From assembly GCA_002405445.1 (NCBI GenBank), contig DHLV01000245.1, forward strand, positions 1 through 9,247: a DNA stretch of 9,247 nucleotides. The letters are read 5' to 3'. The stretch is from Flammeovirgaceae bacterium UBA4659. GTDB lineage: Bacteria > Bacteroidota > Bacteroidia > Cytophagales > Cyclobacteriaceae. The notes beneath the pieces are model-generated. The model worked only from the letters and a program-made list of their open reading frames with translations. It made no database searches and was not told where the DNA came from. Below, one piece after another: positions 1 to 6,720 of the stretch; the stretch's first letter is position 1; every line of letters begins with the position of its first letter. The position numbers and the translations under genes were made by a program.

Positions 1-110
1 ACAGCCTGTGCCGTGGCAGTACGCACCGTCACTTTTTTTTGTGACACATCCACCATTTTTGGGTTGCCCGATGCATCAATATGACTAAATTTATTTTTTT
101 TCATTCCCAT
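1..110 (-). CDS. moaC: Cyclic pyranopterin monophosphate synthase MoaC, N-terminal part (cut by window edge)
   Basis: The reverse strand reads from an ATG at 110-108 (or the second in-frame ATG at 104-102) to the window edge, giving about 36 residues with no stop. After the start comes the MoaC N-terminal signature: FSHIDASGNPKMVDVSQK followed by VTVRTATAQA, close to the F-T-H-I-D-x-x-G-x-x-x-M-V-D-V-S and RxAxA pattern of the family. MoaC acts with MoaA in the cytoplasm to turn a GTP-derived intermediate into cyclic pyranopterin monophosphate, the first stable step of molybdenum-cofactor synthesis. The catalytic region lies outside the window. The neighbouring divergent moeA belongs to the same pathway, which supports the call. 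The ATG at 104 gives the more typical start (MKKNKF); the one at 110 would overlap the moeA start codon. Confidence 0.9.
   Translation of the reverse strand, partial: MGMKKNKFSHIDASGNPKMVDVSQKKVTVRTATAQA
64..93 (+). promoter_or_regulatory. Candidate moeA promoter inside the moaC start region
   Basis: TTG at 64-66, a 19-base spacer and TAAATTTA at 86-93 match the Bacteroidota consensus TTG-N19-TAnnTTTG with one mismatch, the last base. Transcription would start near 98-102, leaving only about 8-14 bases before the moeA ATG, so the mRNA would be almost leaderless. The site lies within moaC codons. This is a prediction from consensus matching only. Confidence 0.4.
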
Positions 111-1317
111 GATGGTCAGCGTTGAAGAAGCTACTCAAATCATTCACTCAAAGTTACTAAAGACTTCGAGAGTTGCGATTGAATTTACACAGGCCGTGGG
201 GCGCGTATTGGCAGAAGATATCGTGGCAGACCGCGACCTCCCTCCTTTCGACCGCGCTACCATGGATGGGGTGGCCGTCTCTTCTGCCAGCCTTTCACAA
301 CATTCCACTTTGCTCATACAGAGTGTCCAGGCGGCAGGCGAGCCTCAACAAACCCTTGTCTCGCATGCCCACTGCATCGAAATAATGACAGGTGCAATGC
401 TACCCAAAGGCACTGATACGATCATCCCCTACGAGCAAGTCGAAATCAAAGACGGCACGGCCACCCTTCCCGCAGGTGTAAAGATTGAAAGAGGTCAAAA
501 TATTCACCCCCAGGGGGCAGATGCCCGCAAAGGGGAAAAGGTGATGAAGGCAGGTATTCGGATTTCTCCGGCAGAAGTTGCTTTGTTTGCCTCAGTGGGC
601 AAGAATGACGTAAGCGTGATGGCTTGGCCCAAGGTCGCGATCATTTCCACAGGCAACGAACTGGTAGATGTCACTGCAACACCGCTGCCACATCAAATCA
701 GAAAATCAAACAGCTACGCGTTGCAGGCTGCTTTGAAAAGCATCGGGTGCCCATCAACAGTGATGCACCTACCTGATGATAAGCCCACGCTTGAACTCGC
801 GCTGCGCGAGCTGGTAACCCAACAGGATGTGATCATTTTGTCTGGTGGTGTTTCAAAGGGGAAATATGACTTTGTGCCGCAGGTACTGGCAACCATCGGC
901 ATCGAAAAGCATATTCACCAGGTTGCACAAAAGCCCGGTAAGCCTTTTTGGTTTGGCTCAAAGGGCAACACATTTGTGTTTGGCCTGCCGGGCAATCCGG
1001 TGTCAACATACCTGTGTTACTACCGATATATACTGCCATGGCTCTGGCATTCGCTGGGGGCTCAAACTCCGGATCAAAAAGCAATACTCGCAGAAGATTT
1101 CATGTTCAAGCCGCCACTCACCTGCTTTTTGCAGGCGGCAATCAAAAACGAGAATGGCCGTTGGATGGCTTACCCGTGCGCAGGCGGGGGATCTGGCGAT
1201 TTTGCAAACCTCGTTAAAGCGGATGGATTTTTAGAACTGCCCAATCATGGTATCCACTTCAAAAAAGGTGACGTATTTTCATGGATAAGTTTCCGGCCAA
1301 TACATCATTTGATATAG
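109..1317 (+). CDS. moeA: Molybdopterin molybdotransferase MoeA
   Basis: This 402-residue cytoplasmic enzyme inserts molybdate into adenylylated molybdopterin, the last general step of molybdenum-cofactor synthesis. Its length is normal for the family. Visible motifs, in order, are the N-terminal V-x-x-A block, DLPPFDRATMDG (residues 43-54), IMTGAMLPKGTDTIIPYE (92-109), STGNEL (180-185) followed by IRKSNSYAL (197-205), SGGVSKGKYDFVP (245-257, the GGxSxGxxD nucleotide/pterin loop of the MogA-like fold), KPGKPFWFG (275-283) and GLPGNPVST (292-300). ATG codons at 109 and 112 both fit; the second gives MVSVEEA, a common MoeA beginning. There is no Shine-Dalgarno sequence. The start abuts the divergent moaC start, and the 3' end overlaps the convergent TPR gene by 13 bases. 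No key motif is missing. Confidence 0.97.
   Translation: MMVSVEEATQIIHSKLLKTSRVAIEFTQAVGRVLAEDIVADRDLPPFDRATMDGVAVSSASLSQHSTLLIQSVQAAGEPQQTLVSHAHCIEIMTGAMLPKGTDTIIPYEQVEIKDGTATLPAGVKIERGQNIHPQGADARKGEKVMKAGIRISPAEVALFASVGKNDVSVMAWPKVAIISTGNELVDVTATPLPHQIRKSNSYALQAALKSIGCPSTVMHLPDDKPTLELALRELVTQQDVIILSGGVSKGKYDFVPQVLATIGIEKHIHQVAQKPGKPFWFGSKGNTFVFGLPGNPVSTYLCYYRYILPWLWHSLGAQTPDQKAILAEDFMFKPPLTCFLQAAIKNENGRWMAYPCAGGGSGDFANLVKADGFLELPNHGIHFKKGDVFSWISFRPIHHLI
149..178 (-). promoter_or_regulatory. Candidate moaC promoter inside moeA
   Basis: On the minus strand, TAACTTTG (156-149) matches the Bacteroidota -7 element TAnnTTTG exactly. Exactly 19 bases upstream lies TCG (178-176), one mismatch from the -33 TTG. 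The predicted start is near 140, giving a moaC leader of about 30 bases that is antisense to the first moeA codons. Prediction only. Confidence 0.35.
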
Positions 1318-1973
1318 CTTAACCCCTCCAATGCTGATACATCGTTTGGAGAATACATCAGCACCTTCGTGAAAAGCACCTTTGCCTCGCGGGTCTTACC
1401 CAATTGAAAATTGGTCCAGGCAAACATCAGCAGCCCGTCATACCCAAAAGGATACAGGTTAACCAGTTTTTCGAAATACTTGTATGCGTTGCTGTAACGC
1501 TTGTTATAGTACTCGATGTAGCCCATGCGGTAGTTGGCAGTCGAATTTTGAGGATCAATTTCCAAAACCTTCTTGTATTGTTCCACCACAGTAGTCCAAT
1601 TGCCGAGCGCAGAAGCAGGATACACATAGCCGAGCTTTGCTTCAATGGAATATGGTTTTAGCTTGATCGCCTTTTCGTAATAGGAAAGCGACTCAACATG
1701 CTGTGCTGCTTCGTAATGAAGCCAGCCAAGCCGGAGGTTCATTTCATACGACTGCTCGTCATACACTTCTTTCAAACTTGAAATCGCCTTTGTGTAATCA
1801 GCAGCGTTTTCCCATTCCATACTCTTTGCAAAAGCAGCCGTCACTTTATCTTGCGCGAGGGTGCTTGCTGCACAAAGAACCTGCCATGAAATCAACATGA
1901 ACAACATGCGCAATGAACTACTTCGTTGACAAAATGTGAAGCCAGCGCGAAAAAATAAACGAACGTTTTTCAT
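1305..1973 (-). CDS. Exported TPR-repeat protein, last gene of the operon
   Basis: A 222-residue protein made almost entirely of tetratricopeptide repeats. After a hydrophobic N-terminal segment (about residues 23-36) and a plausible signal-peptidase I site at STLA-Q (residue 40/41), roughly five TPR units run from about residue 43 to 211, with typical W/Y-x-x-L-G-x-x-x-Y and A-x-x-x-Y/F-x-K-A-L/I-x-L-x-P patterns. TPR arrays act as protein-binding scaffolds; the signal sequence places this one in the periplasm. Its ATG overlaps the preceding gene's TGA in an ATGA (1973-1970), a classic translational-coupling arrangement and the main reason for choosing this start. An internal ATG at residue 23 would give a shorter, cleaner signal peptide and cannot be excluded. 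No enzymatic domain is visible. Its 3' end overlaps convergent moeA by 13 bases. It may be a partner of the neighbouring barrel protein. Confidence 0.8.
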   Translation of the reverse strand: MKNVRLFFRAGFTFCQRSSSLRMLFMLISWQVLCAASTLAQDKVTAAFAKSMEWENAADYTKAISSLKEVYDEQSYEMNLRLGWLHYEAAQHVESLSYYEKAIKLKPYSIEAKLGYVYPASALGNWTTVVEQYKKVLEIDPQNSTANYRMGYIEYYNKRYSNAYKYFEKLVNLYPFGYDGLLMFAWTNFQLGKTREAKVLFTKVLMYSPNDVSALEGLSYIK

Positions 1974-3166
1974 AAGGGTTTGAATTTAAGTGCGAAGCTA
2001 AATATAGAATACGAATATTGGGTGGTGGTAGCTTGCTTCTCTTCGTAAGAATAGAGTGCTGTCAAATCCCACCGGGGCGAAATCGCGTAGGCGATGGTGC
2101 CCCCATACCTTGCCAGGGTTAAGTCAATAGAGTTGTTGACCAAATACCCATTCATTTCGGTGATGTTGTAATTCGAGTTTCTGAAATAATTGAGCCCAAC
2201 CAGCAACCGCGGAACGGGCGTGAAATACAGATACGGGCTCATTGCAAAAAAGGAAGGCAAGCTCCATGCGTTGACTATCGCATCTTGTGTGTTGTTTTGG
2301 TGTGTATACAGGGTAATTCCGAATGAAAAGTCCGGCTTGCCGCGAGGGTATAGAGCGACCGTGACAAACTGTAAGTATTGAGGTCGCGCCAGCACGGTAG
2401 AATAGCCTCCCCCCCCACTGAAGTCAGCATAGGGTGTTGATTTTGACACCATGCCGGAGGCTACAAGATCGCTGTATCTGAACACCCCGGCAGCGTTTGG
2501 GCTGCTGAAAGTCAAATTGACCGAGTGAAGCGAAGGGCTGAAAGTCCAGCCCTTGCCTAGCGGAACAGAAGCTTGAATAAAGTACTGCCATTGTGAAATC
2601 ACCCCTCTTGATTCGGCCTGATTGTATGCGCTTGCAGCATGCAACAAGCCGAAGTTGTTGCGCACGGTATGCGATAGGTTCACTTGAAAATACCCTGCCG
2701 GCCCGTATGCGCGGTTATTTGCAATTTTTGCACCACCTTCGGCATACACAAAGTTAACCGGAGAAATCTGTTTGACGTTTGGTATGTTGACTGCACCGTT
2801 GGGTGAATGGGCAGCGAAGGCTCGCGCCTCATCGATGCGGCCCGAAAACAATAAACTGTAATACAAATACACCTGCGTGTCGGCATCATCACTATTCAGG
2901 TAAAGTGCTTTTTTGAAGTGAGCGGCAGCTAAACGGTATCGCCCTTTGTAATAATAGGCAACCCCAAGCCGGTACCGCAAATAAAAGTAGTCGTAACCAT
3001 CTGCCAGTGCCTTATTGGAGAAAGAGATCAGTTGATCCCATTTGGATTGAGAGTAGTACTCAAAACTGCGCGCCTCCACATCAAAAGAAGTTTGCCGTTG
3101 TTGGCTATGGGCGCAAACTGCGAACCAACACAATGCAAACGTCAAAATCTTTTCGCTGTGATACAT
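1970..3166 (-). CDS. TPR plus outer-membrane beta-barrel protein, YaiO-like
   Basis: A 398-residue protein with a signal peptide (hydrophobic residues about 7-19, probable cleavage after CAHS near residue 21), an N-terminal TPR-type helical region (about 30-120, including RYRLGVAYYYKGRY and AAAHFKKALYLN), and then a long C-terminal region (about 135-398) rich in alternating polar/aromatic strands. It ends in S-Y-S-I-F-S-F-A-L-K-F, as expected for an outer-membrane barrel. This order (signal peptide, TPR, barrel) resembles the YaiO family of outer-membrane proteins; the family call is recognition by eye, not a search result. The start is ATG at 3166, 25 bases inside the upstream urea-transporter/M23 gene, and the stop overlaps the next start by ATGA. 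The coding strand has a run of eight G within a Gly-rich stretch (residues 251-254). Its exact role, pore or surface scaffold, is unknown. Confidence 0.75.
   Translation of the reverse strand: MYHSEKILTFALCWFAVCAHSQQRQTSFDVEARSFEYYSQSKWDQLISFSNKALADGYDYFYLRYRLGVAYYYKGRYRLAAAHFKKALYLNSDDADTQVYLYYSLLFSGRIDEARAFAAHSPNGAVNIPNVKQISPVNFVYAEGGAKIANNRAYGPAGYFQVNLSHTVRNNFGLLHAASAYNQAESRGVISQWQYFIQASVPLGKGWTFSPSLHSVNLTFSSPNAAGVFRYSDLVASGMVSKSTPYADFSGGGGYSTVLARPQYLQFVTVALYPRGKPDFSFGITLYTHQNNTQDAIVNAWSLPSFFAMSPYLYFTPVPRLLVGLNYFRNSNYNITEMNGYLVNNSIDLTLARYGGTIAYAISPRWDLTALYSYEEKQATTTQYSYSIFSFALKFKPL
2409..2416 (-). repeat. Eight-G homopolymer in the barrel gene
   Basis: The plus strand shows eight consecutive C, read as eight G on the coding strand, encoding part of a Gly-Gly-Gly-Gly turn in the beta-barrel domain. 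Slippage by one base would shift the frame about 250 residues into the protein. The reading frame is intact in this sequence. Confidence 0.85.
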
Positions 3167-5310
3167 GCGTTACTTTCAAAAACAGTGAATTGCAATATGC
3201 CCGTGGCATCAACGGAAATCGTAAATGCGATTCGCTGGTTGGTACGTGAGCCTCGTTTTAGTATTGCCTCAGAAGAAATCTCAAACTCAGCATCGCCTTT
3301 TTCAACTATCCGCGATTGGTAGTGCCCGCTCAAATACAAGTAGAATGGAGCCGTAAAATCGTGCAGAAACTTTGCGATGCCCTGATGGAATCCTTCAACT
3401 GATAAAACGTCTGCCACTTGTATGCCCGGATAATTCGTTAGCACCAATTTGTAAGCTGCCAAGTAGAATTTATAAAGCAATGACTGCTTGTTGCCAAAAA
3501 ACTGTGTGAAATAGAAGTTGATGCCGTTGTTGACAAAATAGGCGGCTGACTGCGTTGCGTTGCAGTAGATGTACGACTGGTTGTATGCATCCACCATCAT
3601 CTCCCACTCCTCTTGCATCGGTTTTGCACCATCGGTTACAAACTTTATTTTCTGCCCAGGAATAAATTCAAATGCATGTTGAACAGTTGGGTTTGGCTCC
3701 GGATTGAATACTATTGTGCCCTCCTCAGGGATACTAAATGACCGGAATACGTTTTGCTCGCCCTTCTCAATAAAAAATGCAATCGGATATTTCAAAGGCT
3801 TCGAACCTACATCAGGTGTTGACTGCAGTTGAAAATGAATATGTGGCTCCGGTGAGCGTCCGGAGTTTCCGCATGCTGCCAACATAGTCCCCTGCCGTAC
3901 ATAGTCGCCTGTCTTTACTTTAAAGCTGTCTTTCTTGATATGACTGAGTTTTGAATACAGACTCTCATGATGCTTGATGACAATTGTATTGCCCCAATTC
4001 TCTGCGGTGTTCACGCTGCCCACTTCGTTCTCTTCCACTTCATTGATGATATTGACAACGTAGCCGGCCGCGGGCGCCAATACGGGCAAGCCGTAGCAAT
4101 AAAAGTCAGACAACTGGTGTCCGGGAAGTTTAAAGGTTTTACCTGTTTCATCTGCAATATCGAAGTCCCAGGCGTAAGCCCAGTCTCCTTTATGTGTAAT
4201 TCCACCACCGTGCCCCTGAGAAACGCGCCACTCACCGTAAAACGGTAACTGTATATGCCAGAAGGCACTGTTTGCAAAACGAATTCCGTCCGTCCGGTAA
4301 GCATAGAGATTTTTTTCCGGATTCAGGTGTTGGTTCACCACCATGGGTAAAGCGGTGGCGTCCGCCCTATTCAACATCAGAAAGACCAATGCAATGACCA
4401 CAAGCGAAAAGGGCAATGAAAATATGGGCAACTGGTAACTTGAAATCACAACGTCCAACGCCCCCATCAGGAGGCTGACTACCGGCATCAGCAGCGCTGC
4501 CAGCAGATATGACTGAATGGACGGAATGAAATAAATCCCCACTGCCAAGCCTGTTAGCACGAAATTGAAACCTACATAGCTATTGTGAAGCTGCTCAATG
4601 TTGCCCTGTGTGGCCCAACAAAAAAAGTAGCCGGCATAAAATGCTATCAATGAGAGTGAAAATGCGATGCGCGAGTGCATCAATAAACCGATGGCAATCA
4701 GGACACCAGCGATGAGGTTATGTTGAAAAAAAATTGCAGCCAACGACCTTAAATATACGTCTATCGCCAGCGGAAGATTGATAAGCGCTGCCTGGTCGTA
4801 TGCGCTCACCAAGGTAGCGCCTCCCATCTTCCACAGCTCATTCAACTCGTAAATGCCCTGGTCAGTCAATTGCATGGAACCGATATTCCTGGAGCTCAGC
4901 AGGATCATCCACACAGCAACCAAAAAAGGCAAACTCAAAAATGGGATTCGATACGGGGCTGTCCGCACCGCCATCCACACCGTAAGCATCAATGTGATGA
5001 AACAGCCGAGCGCTAGCAACAAAAAAAACGTCACGCTCAAATTGAAATATACACCCATCGCCAAACCCAACAGCAGCACGTTGTAACCGTAGGTGCCATT
5101 GCGCATCAGCTCTTTATTCAATCCGAGCAGGTTTACCAGCAACAACGTAAAGGTTACGGCTGCCAGGCCGCTGGCACCGGCATAGGGGTTGATAAATGAT
5201 GCCACCAACAAGCATACACCCAGCCACGGCCTGCCGGAAAACAACACCTGACTATAGCTGTTGGTGATGCTATCGCGATAGAACGATATGTTCGAAAAGA
5301 CCCTCAACAC
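3142..5310 (-). CDS. Urea-transporter-like membrane domain fused to an M23 metallopeptidase domain
   Basis: A 722-residue three-part protein. Residues about 10-315 are polytopic and show the two-fold repeat of the urea-transporter (UT) family: QVLFSGRPWLGV (21-32) with NGTYGYNVLLLGLA (71-84) and IPFLSLPF (122-129) in the first half; QHNLIAGVLIAIG (196-208), YVGFNFVLTGLAVG (245-258) and LPIFSLPF (294-301) in the second. Residues about 345-515 form an M23 (LytM/NlpD-type) domain: H373 with D382/D384 in THKGDWAYAWDFD, GLPVLAPAAGYV (407-418), a GNTIVIKHH strand (440-448) and H490-x-H492 in SPEPHIHFQL. All expected zinc ligands appear present, so peptidase activity is plausible. Residues about 520-722 are of unknown type. 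The M23 part should lie in the periplasm. The start is GTG at 5310, directly after the decarboxylase TGA in the same frame; no ATG occurs before residue 69, which is already inside the membrane domain. It overlaps the next gene by 25 bases. The transported solute is unknown; urea is only a family-level guess. Confidence 0.85.
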   Translation of the reverse strand: MLRVFSNISFYRDSITNSYSQVLFSGRPWLGVCLLVASFINPYAGASGLAAVTFTLLLVNLLGLNKELMRNGTYGYNVLLLGLAMGVYFNLSVTFFLLLALGCFITLMLTVWMAVRTAPYRIPFLSLPFLVAVWMILLSSRNIGSMQLTDQGIYELNELWKMGGATLVSAYDQAALINLPLAIDVYLRSLAAIFFQHNLIAGVLIAIGLLMHSRIAFSLSLIAFYAGYFFCWATQGNIEQLHNSYVGFNFVLTGLAVGIYFIPSIQSYLLAALLMPVVSLLMGALDVVISSYQLPIFSLPFSLVVIALVFLMLNRADATALPMVVNQHLNPEKNLYAYRTDGIRFANSAFWHIQLPFYGEWRVSQGHGGGITHKGDWAYAWDFDIADETGKTFKLPGHQLSDFYCYGLPVLAPAAGYVVNIINEVEENEVGSVNTAENWGNTIVIKHHESLYSKLSHIKKDSFKVKTGDYVRQGTMLAACGNSGRSPEPHIHFQLQSTPDVGSKPLKYPIAFFIEKGEQNVFRSFSIPEEGTIVFNPEPNPTVQHAFEFIPGQKIKFVTDGAKPMQEEWEMMVDAYNQSYIYCNATQSAAYFVNNGINFYFTQFFGNKQSLLYKFYLAAYKLVLTNYPGIQVADVLSVEGFHQGIAKFLHDFTAPFYLYLSGHYQSRIVEKGDAEFEISSEAILKRGSRTNQRIAFTISVDATGILQFTVFESNACITAKRF

Positions 5311-6669
5311 TCAGATCTTAAACTCTTTGAGGTGTGCGGGCAGCACTTCTTCTGCTTCGATGGATTTGAGTGTTTCACGCTTACGGATGATGTGTGCTTT
5401 GTCATTCTTATCAATCATTACAATCGCAGGGCGAAGTGAAATAAACTGCATCCACTGTGTCATATTGTAAGCACCCACCGTGTGCACCACCACGTGGTCA
5501 TCACGCTTGAGCGGAGGCAGCGAAATGCTCTCGCGCACCACATCGATATTCATGCAAAGGGGGCCGTACAGAACCGCATCCTCACTGTACTGAGAGAATT
5601 CCTGGGCAGGGCTTATCTTGTGGTCATACCAAAACGAAGTAAAGAGCACATTCACGCCAAAATCTAAAATCGTTGCCCTCCTGCCATCGGAGAGTCGCTT
5701 GTTCGAAATCACCGATCCAAGCAAAAAGCCTGCTTCATCAATCAGCGCGCGTCCGGTTTCCAAAATCAATTGTGGCAAATCCTCTTTCGCAAAACCAGCA
5801 TTCAAAATCGCAGTTGTGATCTCCTCGGCATACGCATCAAAACTCGGTGCGAGGTCTACACCCTGTAAATACGAACCTTTTAATGTATTGCGCGATGCAA
5901 AACCGCCACCGATATCAATATATTGAATTGTTTTTTTGAATTTCTTTTTCACGTGCAACGCCAGGTCGCTCAGCTTGCTGGCAGCAATACCATACGCGCT
6001 TGGCGACAACATAAACGTGCCGATGTGGCAATGCAATCCAACCAACTCCATTGCATCGGTTAACATGATCTTATTGATGGCATCCCAAGCCTGGCCAATT
6101 TCATAATTGAAGCCAAAGCGATCCCAGATGGGGTACACTCCGGTATCCATGTTGACGCGGATTGCCACGCGCGGCTTCTTCTTGCTGTGCGATGCCAACT
6201 CCTTGATCATGTACAACTCGTCTAAATGATCAATATGGATCAACGAGTTGTTCTCAACGGCTTCTTTCAATTCAGCTCCGGATTTATCCGGACCGTTGAA
6301 GATGATTTTATTTCCCGGCACCCCGTTTTTCAAGGCCTTTTGGTACTCAAACCCTGATACCACTTCCGCCCAGGCACCTTCCTGGTGAAACACATTGCAA
6401 ACTGCATTCACGTAATTGGTTTTGTAGCTCCACGCAAACTGTACTTTTGGGTACCTTGTCTTAAATGCGCGGTTGGCGTCTTTGTACATTTGCCGGATGG
6501 TGCGTTCGGAAATCACAAACAAAGGCGATCCGAACTTTTCTATCAACGACTTCACGGGGTTGCCGTCAATGTGCGTGACGGGCGTGTATTCTGTCTTGGT
6601 TCCAAACTTATTCATGATGCCCACATTCAGCCTTTGGATGATCGGGCGTTCATAGCGAAGTTTTTTCAT
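5311..6669 (-). CDS. Fold-type III PLP-dependent decarboxylase, diaminopimelate-decarboxylase-like
   Basis: A 452-residue enzyme of the alanine-racemase-like barrel fold that includes diaminopimelate, ornithine and arginine decarboxylases. Visible motifs are SYKTN with the presumed PLP Schiff-base lysine K83, HCHIGTF (213-219), the phosphate-binding DIGGGF (252-257), ETGRALID (304-311), GPLCMNID (369-376, with the usual active-site Cys372) and GAYN (399-402). These support a catalytically competent decarboxylase acting on an amino acid or a derivative; the substrate cannot be told from sequence, and the operon context argues against routine lysine synthesis. The normal family start would be near Met19 (MNKFG). 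The ATG at 6669 adds 18 residues with a leader-like motif, and A-rich DNA precedes it, so I keep the longer form. It sits 51 bases after the ATP-grasp stop and directly abuts the next gene. Confidence 0.88.
   Translation of the reverse strand: MKKLRYERPIIQRLNVGIMNKFGTKTEYTPVTHIDGNPVKSLIEKFGSPLFVISERTIRQMYKDANRAFKTRYPKVQFAWSYKTNYVNAVCNVFHQEGAWAEVVSGFEYQKALKNGVPGNKIIFNGPDKSGAELKEAVENNSLIHIDHLDELYMIKELASHSKKKPRVAIRVNMDTGVYPIWDRFGFNYEIGQAWDAINKIMLTDAMELVGLHCHIGTFMLSPSAYGIAASKLSDLALHVKKKFKKTIQYIDIGGGFASRNTLKGSYLQGVDLAPSFDAYAEEITTAILNAGFAKEDLPQLILETGRALIDEAGFLLGSVISNKRLSDGRRATILDFGVNVLFTSFWYDHKISPAQEFSQYSEDAVLYGPLCMNIDVVRESISLPPLKRDDHVVVHTVGAYNMTQWMQFISLRPAIVMIDKNDKAHIIRKRETLKSIEAEEVLPAHLKEFKI
6616..6669 (-). 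other. RiPP-leader-like N-terminal extension of the decarboxylase
   Basis: Codons 1-18 encode a basic segment containing YERPIIQRLNVG (residues 6-17), placed before the normal decarboxylase N-terminus at Met19. The pattern YxxPxIxxL resembles the YxxP...L leader motif recognised by PqqD-fold RiPP recognition elements in lasso-peptide pathways (established family knowledge). A PqqD-like protein is encoded two genes upstream. That the two interact is inference. Confidence 0.45.
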
Positions 6670-6720
6670 CTTTTTACTGTTTTTGGTTTTTCTGATATCG
6701 GTTTACATTACATCATGTTC

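Noticed and set aside
33..40. Run of eight T as a terminator tail
   Set aside because: It encodes Lys codons of moaC on the minus strand and has no preceding hairpin.
845..1234. A 129-codon open frame inside moeA in another frame
   Set aside because: It overlaps well-conserved MoeA motifs, and its translation is low-complexity Arg/Cys/Ser-rich sequence typical of a shadow frame.
1326..1363. Two interleaved inverted repeats (CTCCAA/TTGGAG and TGCTGAT/ATCAGCA) just after the moeA stop
   Set aside because: They are short, no T-run follows, and they fall inside TPR-protein codons. They would need to form a pseudoknot-like fold, and chance is a sufficient explanation.
6670..6720. Small precursor-peptide gene in the 51-base gap before the decarboxylase
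   Set aside because: The minus strand here holds only an ATG-ATG-TAA and A-rich leader DNA, too short for a peptide gene.
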